64,000 nt of DNA from Vibrio chagasii (GCF_002954585.1 NZ_MSCI01000001.1:1426001-1490000); one strand, 5' to 3'. Positions 8,872 to 18,549 are shown, numbered from the stretch's first letter. Notes: a model not told the origin generated them from the sequence alone. Translations and numbers: made by a program.

Positions 8872-9531
8872 TTAATCCCAGTTCAGAATCGACCAATTCG
8901 GTTTATCGGCCAGTGCTTTCAAACGCGGGCATGGGTTCACTAAATACGCAAAATCAGCGTGTTCACACAAAGGTGCGTCGTTGATTGAATCGGTATAAAA
9001 GTGAATGTCTGAATAGTTAGTTTCTTGATTATCTAACCACTCTTTCAAACGGGTGACTTTACCTTCTCGGTAGCTCGGCACGCCTAATATTTGAGAAGTA
9101 AAACGGCCTTGGTTTTCTACCAAATCGATACCGAGTGCATTCTCGATACCAATCTTACGGCCCACTGCTTCTACTAAAAAAGTGACGCTCGCTGAGATGA
9201 TCAACATGTCGATATCGTCACGCTCAAGCTGCTCTATTAATGGTTTCGACTGTTTGAACTGCCTAGGTAAAATATACTGCTCAACACACTCTTCCACCAA
9301 AGCCCTGACTTGCTCAGTCGGCATGTCAGCCAGTGGCTCCATAGCAAACTCAAGGTAGTCTTCCATGTTCAGCTTACCTTCTGAATATAAGCCCATTAAG
9401 CGTTGGTCTTCTTCAATAAATTTCGGTGCTGTAGCAATGCCCTTTTCAACCAAGAATTCATTCCAGAGCATCGCTGCATCGGCATTGATCAGCGTTTCGT
9501 CCATATCAAATACATACAAAGGTTTGAACAT
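8872..9531 (-). CDS. HAD-IB family phosphatase
   Basis: A 219-residue haloacid-dehalogenase-type hydrolase. Motif I is DMDETLIN (D9, D11), motif II is LIISASVTF, and the acidic motif is FYTDSINDAPL. The pattern is that of the phosphoserine-phosphatase-like subfamily IB. It is the last gene of the ABC operon, 1 bp after the ATPase gene. The context suggests it dephosphorylates a product of the imported substrate, for example an amino-alcohol phosphate. That substrate is inference; the fold and chemistry are secure. Confidence 0.88.
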   Translation of the reverse strand: MFKPLYVFDMDETLINADAAMLWNEFLVEKGIATAPKFIEEDQRLMGLYSEGKLNMEDYLEFAMEPLADMPTEQVRALVEECVEQYILPRQFKQSKPLIEQLERDDIDMLIISASVTFLVEAVGRKIGIENALGIDLVENQGRFTSQILGVPSYREGKVTRLKEWLDNQETNYSDIHFYTDSINDAPLCEHADFAYLVNPCPRLKALADKPNWSILNWD

Positions 9532-9532
9532 C

Positions 9533-10552
9533 TTAGGCTCTCACTGGTTGAATTTCGTTAAGGTTAAACAGGAGTTCAAGTTGGCTGCCGTTTGCCAACA
9601 GTCGTTCAGAAGAACGGTTAAGTAAGTCGACCGTTAATTCACACTCATCAACGTCCACTTGGTAGCGAATCACGTTGCCCAACAGTTGGTGGTTGCGAAT
9701 GGTGCCGGTCTTCGGCGCAGAGATATGTTCGCCATATTGTCGGCCTTGCTCTTTAACGTAGATAGATTCAGGTCGAATCGCCACTTTCCACTCGGTTTCA
9801 ATATCGAACAGCTGCTTAGCCTTGTTCGCCTGCACCAAGTTGTAGTGTCCCATGAACCCTGCCACAAACTCATTAGCTGGTTGAGTGTAGATCTCTTCAG
9901 GTGTGCCCGCTTGGACGATCTCGCCTTTATTCATCAGGAAGATACGGTCAGACATGATCATCGCTTCTTCTTGATCGTGAGTCACGAAGATCGTGGTCAG
10001 ATTCATCTCTTTTTGGATATCTCGGATCTGTTGGCGTAGATGTTTACGGATCTTCGCATCCAGCGCTGAAAGTGGTTCATCAAGCAATAAAATACGCGGC
10101 TTGACCACCAAGGCTCTGGCCAAAGCCACACGCTGACGCTGACCACCTGATAACTGATGCGGGTAGAACTTCTCTTTGCCCGATAAGTCCACTAGCCCAA
10201 TCACTTTCGCCACTTCGCGCTTGATCTCGTCAGCAGCAAGCTTTTTCATTTTAAGGCCAAACGCAATGTTGCCCTCAACCGTCATGTTCGGGAACAGCGC
10301 ATAAGATTGAAACACCATGCCAATGCCACGCTCTTGCGGCACTTGGTGAGTGATCCCTTCACCATTCACCCAAATCTCGCCACCATCGACCGGATTTAGG
10401 CCTGCTAAGCTACGTAGCAGCGTTGATTTACCACAGCCACTTGGGCCAAGTAACGTGATGAATTCCCCTTTCTCGATGGAAAATTCAATGTCTTCAAATA
10501 CTGTGTTGTCACCAAAACGCTTGGTGAGGTTTATCGCATTTACATAGCTCAT
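9533..10552 (-). CDS. ABC importer ATPase (2-aminoethylphosphonate/Fe3+-type family)
   Basis: A 339-residue ATPase starting MSYVNAINLTKRFGDNTVF. Walker A is GPSGCGKST, the Q-loop is FQSYALFP, the signature is LSGGQRQR and Walker B is RILLLDEPLSALD. A C-terminal TOBE-like extension follows (about residues 240-339), as in importers for phosphonates, iron, polyamines or sugars. I chose the ATG at 10552, which overlaps the permease stop (TAATG) and has AAGGAACC before it. It powers the two permeases encoded just upstream. It resembles PhnT of 2-aminoethylphosphonate systems, but substrate is unproven. Confidence 0.85.
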   Translation of the reverse strand: MSYVNAINLTKRFGDNTVFEDIEFSIEKGEFITLLGPSGCGKSTLLRSLAGLNPVDGGEIWVNGEGITHQVPQERGIGMVFQSYALFPNMTVEGNIAFGLKMKKLAADEIKREVAKVIGLVDLSGKEKFYPHQLSGGQRQRVALARALVVKPRILLLDEPLSALDAKIRKHLRQQIRDIQKEMNLTTIFVTHDQEEAMIMSDRIFLMNKGEIVQAGTPEEIYTQPANEFVAGFMGHYNLVQANKAKQLFDIETEWKVAIRPESIYVKEQGRQYGEHISAPKTGTIRNHQLLGNVIRYQVDVDECELTVDLLNRSSERLLANGSQLELLFNLNEIQPVRA

Positions 10553-11337
10553 TATTTGGTTCCTTGGCTGAAACGACTTGCCAACCAAGTCAGTAAGAAA
10601 ATAAACAGGAAGTACGTCATCACAAGGGCTGACGTGAAGTGACCGCTGGTTTGACGCATGTTGTATAGGTAGATTTGCAGTGTCTCGTAACGTGTACCAA
10701 CCAAGATGTTGGCAAACACGAACTCGCCAAGTAGGAACGAGAACGATAAGAACAGCGACGCCATTAAGCCTTTTTTAAGGTTTGGCAAAATAATCAACAA
10801 GAACGCCTTAGTAGTGCTTGCACCAAGCAGATGAGCTGCGTCCATCAAGTCGTGCAAGTTAATTGCTTCAAAGCTGTTAGCAATCGCGCGATACATGAAT
10901 GGCAATGCGATGGTGAAGTAAGTACCGATCAAAATCCATGGCGTGCCTATCAAAGATATTTCGCTATCGGCATACAGCTGAAGCAAGCCTACCGAAGACA
11001 CCACTGGCGGCACTGCGAATGGCAATAAGATCATGATATTCATGACCTTGTCGAGTTTCGGGAAATAGTAAAACACCACGAAAATCGCAGGCAGAATCAA
11101 CACTACACTCAGTGATAATGCTGCTATACAAATAAACAGTGAACGGCCAAAGGCTTGTAAGAAGCGAGGATCCGTCAGTAAGTTAATGTACCAATCCAAA
11201 GTAAAGCCATCAGGCAAGATCGTGGCGCCCCAACGCGACGAGATCGAGTAGATGAAGGTCGCTAAGATCGGGATCATCATGATGCCAACGATCGAATAGA
11301 CCACGGTTTTATGAAAGTGAGTATTTACGGTATTCAT
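10552..11337 (-). CDS. ABC importer permease, second subunit
   Basis: A 261-residue inner-membrane protein with about six hydrophobic segments beginning MNTVNTHFHKTVVYSIVG. The coupling motif to the ATPase lies at AINLHDLMDAAHLLGASTTK (the EAA loop). I chose the ATG at 11337, which overlaps the stop of the other permease (TAATG) and follows GGGAAGAGAAAGT. It resembles PhnV/PotC-like permeases. Both permeases probably form a heterodimer. Confidence 0.86.
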   Translation of the reverse strand: MNTVNTHFHKTVVYSIVGIMMIPILATFIYSISSRWGATILPDGFTLDWYINLLTDPRFLQAFGRSLFICIAALSLSVVLILPAIFVVFYYFPKLDKVMNIMILLPFAVPPVVSSVGLLQLYADSEISLIGTPWILIGTYFTIALPFMYRAIANSFEAINLHDLMDAAHLLGASTTKAFLLIILPNLKKGLMASLFLSFSFLLGEFVFANILVGTRYETLQIYLYNMRQTSGHFTSALVMTYFLFIFLLTWLASRFSQGTK

Positions 11338-12230
11338 TACTTTCTCTTCCCTGCGTAGCTTTTGCTGATCAGCCATTGGTTAATCACGGTGATGAAGGCC
11401 AGCATAGCCATCAGAATCACGGAAATTGCGGCTGCTAGATTAGGTTCTAGGAACAAGTCGCCCGATACCAAGCTCGCGATTCGAATCGTAATCACGTTGT
11501 AGTTACCCGAGGTCAACGCATACACACTCGCATAGGCGCCAATCGCATTAGCAATCAAGATGATGAAGGTGCCAAATAAGGCAGGTGATAGCACAGGAAG
11601 CGCAACTTTGGTCCAGTATTGCCAGGTTTTCGCACCAAGCAGTGCTGAGGCCGCTTGCCAGTCGTCACTAAGGGCATCAAACGCTGGATACAGCAACAGC
11701 ACCGCCAATGGGATCTGGAAGTAAATATAAATTGCCAGCAAGCCCCACTTGCCGTACAAGTCGAAGTCCCCTAGCAATCCGTACTGCTTGAGCAATAAGG
11801 TGATCGCACCGTTGGTGCCTAAGATGATGATGAAGGCGAACGACAGAGGCACCCCCGAGAAGTTGCTGCTCATATTGGTAAAGGCAATCACCGCGTCGCG
11901 GATTTTAGAGTCGACACGGCGCAGTGAAGAGACGAGCAGAGTCGCAATCGCCAAACCAAAGATACTCGACCAAATCGACAGCCATAAACTGTTGCCAAAG
12001 GCCTGCATCATGAAGGCAGAGTCGAAGACTTCAGCGTAGTTTTCTAAGGAAAGCTCATCGTCGTAGAAGAAGCTGTTGATCAGCACCCAAACCATAGGAG
12101 CCAGTTGGAACAGATAGAAAAACAGGGCGAAAGGCGCAAGCCACAAAGCAGGCTTGAAGCGTTTGAACCAAGATTTGGTTTGAGGTTTAAGGACAGAGCC
12201 ATCGCTCTGCGTGATTACAGAACTGCTCAT
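11337..12230 (-). CDS. ABC importer permease, first subunit
   Basis: A 297-residue inner-membrane permease with a polar N-terminal tail (residues 1-28) and six or more membrane segments. The EAA-type coupling loop appears as DALSDDWQAASALLGAKTWQ. It resembles PhnU/PotB-type permeases. It overlaps the hydrolase gene upstream by 4 bp (ATGA) and the second permease downstream, so the whole operon is translationally coupled. Confidence 0.86.
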   Translation of the reverse strand: MSSSVITQSDGSVLKPQTKSWFKRFKPALWLAPFALFFYLFQLAPMVWVLINSFFYDDELSLENYAEVFDSAFMMQAFGNSLWLSIWSSIFGLAIATLLVSSLRRVDSKIRDAVIAFTNMSSNFSGVPLSFAFIIILGTNGAITLLLKQYGLLGDFDLYGKWGLLAIYIYFQIPLAVLLLYPAFDALSDDWQAASALLGAKTWQYWTKVALPVLSPALFGTFIILIANAIGAYASVYALTSGNYNVITIRIASLVSGDLFLEPNLAAAISVILMAMLAFITVINQWLISKSYAGKRK

Positions 12231-13090
12231 AGGGCCAACAATTCCTGAGTATAAGATTTATCGTGTTCAAGGTTGAGTAGCTGACACACACTGCCGCAAA
12301 TATCAGTCTGTTTCACTGAACATGCTTGGTGTGTAAACTTATCGCCAATCACAAAGAATGGCACTTCACGCTCTTCAGGAAGAATGCCACCGTGTGATAA
12401 GTCATTATTCATGCCGTGGTCACTAGTGATGATCACCTGATAACCATCGTCCACCCATTTCTCAAGGTAGTTCGACAGGTAGATATCGGCGCCACGTGCA
12501 CTATTACGGTATTGGCGAGAATCCAACCCATGCTTGTGACCCATATCGTCAATGTTCATTGGGTGAATCAATAAGAAATCCGGCTGATGAGTGACACGCA
12601 AGTGCTCAGCATCCAAGAACAAGGCTTCATCTGGGTAATGATCCCAATGATAGAAACAGCCATGTTGAATGTTCATGGTTTCGTCGTTGGTAAAGCGGTC
12701 ACGCACCGCATCAAAGGGCGCTCGGTTATACAGCTCACTCACCCAGTGATACGCCGCGGCAGCCGTCACTTTGCCCTGCGATTTGGCCAAGCTAAAAATC
12801 GATTCGTGATTCGATAAACGCACGATTTGGTTGTTAACGATACCACTCTCAACGGGGCGAACTCCGGTTAAGATGCACTCATACAGTGGACGTGACATGG
12901 ACGGCAGCTCGCACTGCATTGGGTAAAGCGTGGCACGCAGCTTGTTTTTCTGCGTGCTCATGTTTAGCGAATCGCCTTGTTTTTCATGAAGATCACTCAG
13001 TTCTAGAAGACCGTTCAGGTAGCCCATGCAATCACGGGCTACCTGATAATTCAGTCCATCTAGAACAACAAGGATAACCTTATTGCTCAT
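12227..13090 (-). CDS. Cytoplasmic alkaline-phosphatase-superfamily hydrolase (phosphodiesterase or phosphonate hydrolase)
   Basis: A 287-residue enzyme without a signal peptide. Metal and catalytic sites of the nucleotide pyrophosphatase/phosphodiesterase branch are visible: VLDGLN (D11), LPSMSRPLYECILTG with S66 at the nucleophile position, HPMNIDDMGHKHG, and ITSDHGM. Most family members use Thr or Ser there. The superfamily includes phosphonoacetate hydrolase (PhnA), phosphodiesterases and phosphopentomutase. Being second in an ABC importer operon, it probably hydrolyses the imported compound in the cytosol. The exact substrate cannot be read from the sequence. Confidence 0.8.
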   Translation of the reverse strand: MSNKVILVVLDGLNYQVARDCMGYLNGLLELSDLHEKQGDSLNMSTQKNKLRATLYPMQCELPSMSRPLYECILTGVRPVESGIVNNQIVRLSNHESIFSLAKSQGKVTAAAAYHWVSELYNRAPFDAVRDRFTNDETMNIQHGCFYHWDHYPDEALFLDAEHLRVTHQPDFLLIHPMNIDDMGHKHGLDSRQYRNSARGADIYLSNYLEKWVDDGYQVIITSDHGMNNDLSHGGILPEEREVPFFVIGDKFTHQACSVKQTDICGSVCQLLNLEHDKSYTQELLAL

Positions 13091-13123
13091 GGTCTATTCT
13101 CTGTTGCTTGTTTTGAATATGGA

Positions 13124-14206
13124 TTACTGCTGATGAATCAAGACGCTTTCTTGCCATTGGCGCGGCAGGCGACGTGCTGATTTTTCCCATGCTGAGAAGT
13201 CAGTGACTGGATGAACGTTGCTGTATTGCTCGTTCGAGATCAGCTTATCTTGTACTGATTGAGGAAGCGTCACGTTGCTACGGATTGGGCGCGCGTAACC
13301 TTCAGCTAGGTTGATCTGGCCTTGGTCACTGAAGATGTATTCACGAGCCAGCTTCGCGGCATTCGGGTTCTTCGCATATTTGTTGATGATGGTGGTGTAA
13401 CCAGAGATCACTGAACCATCTTGTGGAATATTTACAGTGAAGCGCTCACGGTCAATCTTGTCGCGGTAGTTCAGTGCGTTGAAATCCCACATGATCGCGA
13501 CTTCCACTTCACCTTTTTCAAGGTTCGCAATGCTTGGGTCGGTGTAAGATAGGCGGCCTTGCTTCGCTAGTTCACCAAAGAACTTAATCGCCGGTTTTAG
13601 GTTCGACTCGTCACCGCCATTCGCAAATGCTGCCGCTAGAATCGCGTTGTTAGCTTGTGCTGCGACACCTACGTCACCAACAGTGACTTTGTAATCGCCT
13701 TCTAGTAGGTCACTCCAAGATTTTGGTGCGTCTTTAACAAGATTGTTGTTTGAGATAAATGAGATAGTGCCCGTATAAGCCAGAGCCCAGTGACCATCTT
13801 TGTCTTTCGCCCAATCCGGAATATCATTCCAAGTACTTGGCTTGTATGGCTGAGTCACGTCTTTCTTCACCGCAACACGTGCAAAGGCGAAGCCAACGTC
13901 ACCGATATCTGCGGTTGCATTTCTTTTCTCTGCTTCAAATTTCGAGATCTCTTGTGCTGAGCTCATGTCTGTATCCTGATGCTTCAAACCGTAGTTCGCT
14001 TTCAGATCAGCCCATGTGCCTTTCCAGTTTGCCCAACTGTCTGGCATGCCCACACTGTAAACCGCACCCTCTTTTTGAGCGGCTTCAATCAGTGACTCAA
14101 GATCAGCATCTTTCGCCATCGCTGGCATTGAAAGTGTTGCCGTTATTAGCGTTGCGCCAATCATTTTGGCTGGCGATACAGTTGAACGGCTAAGCAAAGT
14201 TTTCAT
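13124..14206 (-). CDS. Periplasmic substrate-binding protein of the ABC importer
   Basis: A 360-residue protein with a signal peptide (MKTLLSRSTV to about AMA-KD at residue 31) and the two-lobe fold of the Fe3+/polyamine/2-aminoethylphosphonate binding family. It opens DLESLIEAAQKEGAVYSVG after cleavage, typical of that group. First gene of the operon, with AGAGGGATAGAGACA before the ATG. A 16-bp repeat at 14221-14236 lies just upstream of its start, matching one before the regulator gene. The ligand is probably a phosphonate or phosphodiester, by context. Confidence 0.85.
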   Translation of the reverse strand: MKTLLSRSTVSPAKMIGATLITATLSMPAMAKDADLESLIEAAQKEGAVYSVGMPDSWANWKGTWADLKANYGLKHQDTDMSSAQEISKFEAEKRNATADIGDVGFAFARVAVKKDVTQPYKPSTWNDIPDWAKDKDGHWALAYTGTISFISNNNLVKDAPKSWSDLLEGDYKVTVGDVGVAAQANNAILAAAFANGGDESNLKPAIKFFGELAKQGRLSYTDPSIANLEKGEVEVAIMWDFNALNYRDKIDRERFTVNIPQDGSVISGYTTIINKYAKNPNAAKLAREYIFSDQGQINLAEGYARPIRSNVTLPQSVQDKLISNEQYSNVHPVTDFSAWEKSARRLPRQWQESVLIHQQ

Positions 14207-14220
14207 TGTCTCTATCCCTC

Positions 14221-14236
14221 TGGACTAGGTCAGTAA
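14221..14236. promoter_or_regulatory. Putative operator copy 1 for the UTRA/GntR regulator
   Basis: The 16-mer TGGACTAGGTCAGTAA recurs with one difference at 14403-14418. It holds the palindromic core GAC-TAG-GTC and lies 15 bp upstream of the binding-protein start, in its leader. A GntR-family repressor binding both leaders would control both genes. Confidence 0.55.
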
Positions 14237-14330
14237 GTTCGTTTTGTATGCTATCGCCAGAATATGACGCTTTCGCGCAACTTATTTGACAGTTAGGGTG
14301 CATTTTCGTGGCAGTTATATTTCACTCATA

Positions 14331-14356
14331 TGACAGTAAGCCTTTGTTTACTGTCA
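14331..14356. promoter_or_regulatory. Inverted repeat in the divergent promoter region
   Basis: A perfect 9-bp inverted repeat, TGACAGTAA / TTACTGTCA, has an 8-base spacer midway between the divergent genes. Further GACAGT or GCAGT half-sites lie at about 14288 and 14311. It may be a second operator or an activator site. Confidence 0.4.
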
Positions 14357-14402
14357 CATTCCTGTTAACTCCATGGTTTACCTTATTGAGCACACGAACT
14401 TA

Positions 14403-14418
14403 TGGACTAGATCAGTAA
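14403..14418. promoter_or_regulatory. Putative operator copy 2 for the UTRA/GntR regulator
   Basis: TGGACTAGATCAGTAA, 15 of 16 bases identical to the copy at 14221-14236. It ends at the first base of the regulator's likely ATG, so binding would block the regulator's own expression. Confidence 0.5.
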
Positions 14419-15146
14419 TGAGAACATTGGCAACAGCGCAATCAGGGACACAGCTAGGTAGAATTAAGGCGAGCATTAGAGAACAGCTTCAATCGGGTAT
14501 CTTCACCGAGGGGCAAAAACTGCCATCCGAACGAGAGCTCAGCGAACTGTTTTCCACCACTCGAATCACGCTTAAAGATGCATTGGTGTCATTAGAAACT
14601 GAAGGTCTGATATACCGAGAGGAGCGCCGAGGCTGGTATGTGTCACCTGAACGTATTCTCTACAACCCATTGTCTCGCTCTCACTTTCATCAAATGATTC
14701 GCGAACAAGACCGCATCGCAGAAACACGACTGCTGAGCACCCGTACAGAAATGGCGGCAGGTGATTACGCCAAAGCATTAGAGATAGAGCAGATAACGCC
14801 AATACATGTGATTGAGCGATTACGCTTTATTGATGGCAGAGCGGTGCTGTTCGTTGAAAACGTATTGAAAGCGCCCCTGTTTGAAAAAATATTGTCGGAA
14901 AACCTCACCATGTCGCTGACAGGTATTTATAGAGAGAAGTATGGCTATGAGACCAAACGTTCGCGCTTTGATGTCATTCCCACTTCAGCCCCAGCCTATG
15001 TCGCTAAGGCGTTGAATTTAGCTGAGGGCCAGCCAGTGCTGAAGATCTGTCGTGTGAACTACAAGCAAGATGGCGAGTTGATGGACTGCGAACTGGAATA
15101 CTGGCGACCAGACTCAGTAGTGATCCACATTGATAGCATTGGCTAG
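14418..15146 (+). CDS. GntR/UTRA (HutC-type) transcriptional regulator
   Basis: A 242-residue regulator beginning MRTLATAQSGTQLGRIKASI. It has an N-terminal winged helix (about residues 10-75, with LPSERELSELFSTTRITLKD) and a UTRA ligand domain ending in MDCELEYWRPDSVVIHI. An earlier start at 14373 is open but would place the 16-bp repeat inside the gene. It is divergent from the ABC importer operon and resembles PhnR-type regulators of 2-aminoethylphosphonate loci. It probably senses the imported compound or its product and controls both directions. Confidence 0.85.
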   Translation: MRTLATAQSGTQLGRIKASIREQLQSGIFTEGQKLPSERELSELFSTTRITLKDALVSLETEGLIYREERRGWYVSPERILYNPLSRSHFHQMIREQDRIAETRLLSTRTEMAAGDYAKALEIEQITPIHVIERLRFIDGRAVLFVENVLKAPLFEKILSENLTMSLTGIYREKYGYETKRSRFDVIPTSAPAYVAKALNLAEGQPVLKICRVNYKQDGELMDCELEYWRPDSVVIHIDSIG

Positions 15147-15181
15147 TGCCGTATCTTTTTAGAGAGTAAAGTCACATATAC

Positions 15182-15211
15182 AAAAACTCCGACGGATTAA
15201 GTCGGAGTTTT
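15182..15211. terminator. Bidirectional terminator
   Basis: AAAACTCCGAC / GTCGGAGTTTT, an 11-bp stem with a 7-base loop and A/T flanks, lies between the convergent regulator and kinase genes. Confidence 0.9.
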
Positions 15212-15244
15212 GGGTTTTAACGATGAGATTTAATGGTGCGCGGA

Positions 15245-17635
15245 CTAAACAATCTTCTGCTCACTGTCGCCTGTAAGCTTGTTCTTATCAGACAAAAAAC
15301 TCGCTACGACTTCTCTCAGTGTACCTTGATTAACAGGCTTAGGTAGAAACTCATCCATCCCCACATCAAAACATAAGTGCTTATCTTTCAGCACTACGTT
15401 GGCTGTCAGCGCCACAATAGGAATATGTTTCGACGTCCCTTCTTCGAGTGCTCTAATCTGTTTCGTCGCTTCAAAGCCATCGAGCACTGGCATCTGACAA
15501 TCCATGAAGATCATCTGATATTCGTTGTGCTTAAATTTATCGACTCCGACTTTACCGTTGTCGGCAATATCCACTTCAAAACCAAGCTTCTTGAGCATCA
15601 TCTTAGCAACTTGTTGGTTGACTCTGGAGTCTTCGACCACCAGTACTTTACCGCTAAATAACGAAGTTTCAGTTTGAGGCTTAGACTCTTCAACCTTAAC
15701 GCCCTCTTTCGCCACCACCGCGGGTTTAGTGGTTGATAGAGGGTCATTGTCCTTAAACGCCACCTCACCTCGATTTGGATAGGTAAAGGTCTCGGTTTCA
15801 GCTGTTCTCGCCAACACCTCACTGATGGTCCATTTAATCTGATTATCTTGATACGGGCGAGCAATGTAGGCAATAAACCCCACTTGCTTAGCATGCATTT
15901 CGTCTTGCTTACGAGGGTCGGCAGAGATCATGACAAGCTTAGGGCAGGCTTTGCCAAAGCGCTCTATCAGTTTTCTTGCAAGCTGAAACCCATCGATGGA
16001 AGGCATCACTTTATCAATCAACACTAAGTCGTAAGGCGAAGCGTTTTCGACAGACTCTGAAACGAGCTCTAGCGCTTCGGTTGCGGTTTCACAGCATGTA
16101 GAGGACACACCAAACGATTGTAGCTGTGTCGATGTGATACGCATGTTCAGTTGGCTATCATCCACCAGCAACACCGAGACCTTATTGAAATCGATATTAC
16201 TCTCGTCGAGCTCCAAACACGGATCAAAGTCAGCCACAAAGTAAAAGGTACTGCCCTTGCCTTCAATACTGGTTAGCTCAAGCTTACTGCCCATTAAGGA
16301 CACTATCTTATCGCATATGGTCAGACCCAATCCTGTGCCGCCGTAAATACGAGTGGTACTGCCATCAGCCTGCTGAAACTTATCAAATACCGATTTTTGT
16401 TTGTCTTCTGCGATACCAATACCGCTATCGGCAACTTCAAATCGAACTCTCAATTTCTGCTCAGGCTCAATCACTTTTTCTAAACGAAGAGAAAGTGTCA
16501 CATGACCGCGCTCGGTAAATTTAATGGCATTACCCACTAAATTATTCAGCACTTGTCTGAGCTGCGTTCCATCACCAATCACCATGGTTGGAATCTTAGG
16601 GTCTATCTCCAATTGGAATCGTAAACCTTTTTGCTCGGCTTTAACTCTGAACGTCGACTCAACATCAGCCGCAATGCCCATCATTTTCATCGGCTCTTGT
16701 TGAAGCTCTAAACGTCCCGCTTCAATTTTCGAATAATCCAAGATGTCATTGATAAGGTCTAGCAGGGTAAGTGAAGAGGTATTGAGCATGTTGACATACT
16801 CTTTTTGCTCTTTCGGCATATCCATTTCTGAAAGCAGAGACGAAAGTCCGATAATTCCATTCATGGGAGTACGGATTTCGTGGCTCATGTTAGCCAAAAA
16901 TTCACTCTTGTTGCGGTTAGCAACTTCAGCCGTCTCTTTGGCTTTAATCAACTCTTGATACTGTTGACGAATGCGTTCGATTGATTGGTTGTAGCTGTTT
17001 TCCAGCGTCGATATTTCATCTTTATAAGTAGAGTCGGTTGGCGTTAAAAAACGGGGTTTATTGTCTTCAACTTGCTGCTCGTTTATCTGAGAGGACATGG
17101 TCATCAAGCGTTTGACGACCAAGCGATAAACAATGGCCAAAGAGACCAATGACAGCAAAAAGATTTTCACAGCTTCAAAAGCGAGTAACAACAGCACTCG
17201 TTCTTCGAAGTCATTGAGGATCATACTTAAATCGGACTGCACCGTGAGGGTGGCAAGTGGGAAGTCTTTCCCCCCCATTTGATACACCATTTCCCATGAC
17301 TGAGAATAAGATTGCCCGGTCGTAGGGCTGCCAAGCTCTAAGATTTTTTCGTCAGGGCTTTCGATAAGAAGATAACTGACCGAAGGGAGGCGGGAGATGC
17401 CCTCCGCTTGCACAAACAACTGAGCGCGATCTTCAACCCAAAGGCTTGACGTTAAACCAGAAAGGTAGCCAGCTTTGACCTGTTCGATCTGAGAACTGAT
17501 AAAAGAAACTCGATTTTGGTACTCCACATACAGCCCCAGACCTGTCACTATAACTGTGAATAAGGTACTGATAGCAATGATGGCCCCGATTAACTGTCGA
17601 GAGAGTCCAATATAGCGTTTTCCTTTTTTCACCAT
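15245..17635 (-). CDS. Hybrid sensor histidine kinase with two receiver domains
   Basis: A 796-residue inner-membrane sensor. A membrane segment (about 14-36), a periplasmic domain of about 120 residues, a second membrane segment (about 155-175), and a HAMP-like and coiled linker come first. The kinase follows: H-box [20 protein letters not shown]-box [13 protein letters not shown] boxes DSGIGI and [10 protein letters not shown]. Receiver 1 begins [12 protein letters not shown] with LIDKVMP; receiver 2 begins [10 protein letters not shown] with [10 protein letters not shown]. No HPt domain is present, so a separate phosphotransfer protein is needed. It is divergent from a periplasmic binding-protein gene 88 bp away, which may supply its input. 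Confidence 0.92.
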   Translation of the reverse strand: MVKKGKRYIGLSRQLIGAIIAISTLFTVIVTGLGLYVEYQNRVSFISSQIEQVKAGYLSGLTSSLWVEDRAQLFVQAEGISRLPSVSYLLIESPDEKILELGSPTTGQSYSQSWEMVYQMGGKDFPLATLTVQSDLSMILNDFEERVLLLLAFEAVKIFLLSLVSLAIVYRLVVKRLMTMSSQINEQQVEDNKPRFLTPTDSTYKDEISTLENSYNQSIERIRQQYQELIKAKETAEVANRNKSEFLANMSHEIRTPMNGIIGLSSLLSEMDMPKEQKEYVNMLNTSSLTLLDLINDILDYSKIEAGRLELQQEPMKMMGIAADVESTFRVKAEQKGLRFQLEIDPKIPTMVIGDGTQLRQVLNNLVGNAIKFTERGHVTLSLRLEKVIEPEQKLRVRFEVADSGIGIAEDKQKSVFDKFQQADGSTTRIYGGTGLGLTICDKIVSLMGSKLELTSIEGKGSTFYFVADFDPCLELDESNIDFNKVSVLLVDDSQLNMRITSTQLQSFGVSSTCCETATEALELVSESVENASPYDLVLIDKVMPSIDGFQLARKLIERFGKACPKLVMISADPRKQDEMHAKQVGFIAYIARPYQDNQIKWTISEVLARTAETETFTYPNRGEVAFKDNDPLSTTKPAVVAKEGVKVEESKPQTETSLFSGKVLVVEDSRVNQQVAKMMLKKLGFEVDIADNGKVGVDKFKHNEYQMIFMDCQMPVLDGFEATKQIRALEEGTSKHIPIVALTANVVLKDKHLCFDVGMDEFLPKPVNQGTLREVVASFLSDKNKLTGDSEQKIV

Positions 17636-17723
17636 ATAAAAATTACCAATGTTGTTATCTTAGTAAACTACAATTACTCAACTAGTATAGTAGTAGTCAT
17701 TCATCAAATAACTAGGGAAGGTT

Positions 17724-18482
17724 ATGAAAAAACATCTTATCGTTGCATCCATAGTCAGTTTGTTTTCAAGCAGTTATGCTTTCTCAAGCGAGCCTCTTCA
17801 CTACTACATTATTGCGAGCCAAGCGCAACCTTTTCAGATCGAAACTGACGGGTCATCCCACAGAGGAATCGTTTCTGATATTGTTGAAGCCGTGTTTGAC
17901 GATAGCCAGTACGAGATTAACTACCACACTTACCCTTTTAATCGAATGATTGACAAGCTAGATGCGAGAGAGAACCCAAATTGGGTTACCTACGGCAGCC
18001 CTAGCTGGGGGAACATCCAATCAGTCAACCTATCTGAAGAGCCAATTTACAATGTAAAACACGTATTGCTGAGTAGCGGTAAAAAGCCGTTCGAGTTCAA
18101 TACCATTGACGATTTAGATGGTAAGGCAGTGGTGTTGCTGGTGGGATTTGAATATCCAAACTTAGAGCCTTACATCAAGCAAGGCAAGCTCAATGAGATC
18201 CGAGTAAAAGATTATACGGCTGCATTCCGCGTTATTAACCGTGCACCTGGTGATACCGTATTTGTAGAAATGGAATCACGAATCAAATACAACCTAAACG
18301 ATCAGAAACTCAATATCGATGATTACCAAATGCAGGACTTCGGTTCAGTCATCAATAACTACCCAATTCATTTGGCTTTCGACCCAGAAATGGATCCCAA
18401 GCTCGAGACTTTTATTAACCAACGTTTAGACCAAATGAAAGACGATGGACAACTCGACGACATCGTCCAAAGTTACTTATAG
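17724..18482 (+). CDS. Periplasmic solute-binding protein, family 3-like
   Basis: A 252-residue secreted protein. The signal peptide runs MKKHLIVASIVSLFSSSYAF with cleavage near residue 21. The mature part has the two-lobe SBP_bac_3-like fold: HYYIIASQAQPFQIETDG, a middle region, and the C-terminal INQRLDQMKDDGQLDDIVQS typical of amino-acid-binding proteins. AGGGAAGGTT precedes the ATG. There are no transporter genes beside it; the only neighbour is the divergent hybrid kinase. It may therefore work as a sensor partner rather than in uptake. Ligand unknown. Confidence 0.8.
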   Translation: MKKHLIVASIVSLFSSSYAFSSEPLHYYIIASQAQPFQIETDGSSHRGIVSDIVEAVFDDSQYEINYHTYPFNRMIDKLDARENPNWVTYGSPSWGNIQSVNLSEEPIYNVKHVLLSSGKKPFEFNTIDDLDGKAVVLLVGFEYPNLEPYIKQGKLNEIRVKDYTAAFRVINRAPGDTVFVEMESRIKYNLNDQKLNIDDYQMQDFGSVINNYPIHLAFDPEMDPKLETFINQRLDQMKDDGQLDDIVQSYL

Positions 18483-18549
18483 TTCTAACGTCACTCTATG
18501 ACTCGTTAGCGCACTCTAGCGACTTCGGATACCGGAACTACAGAAATAC

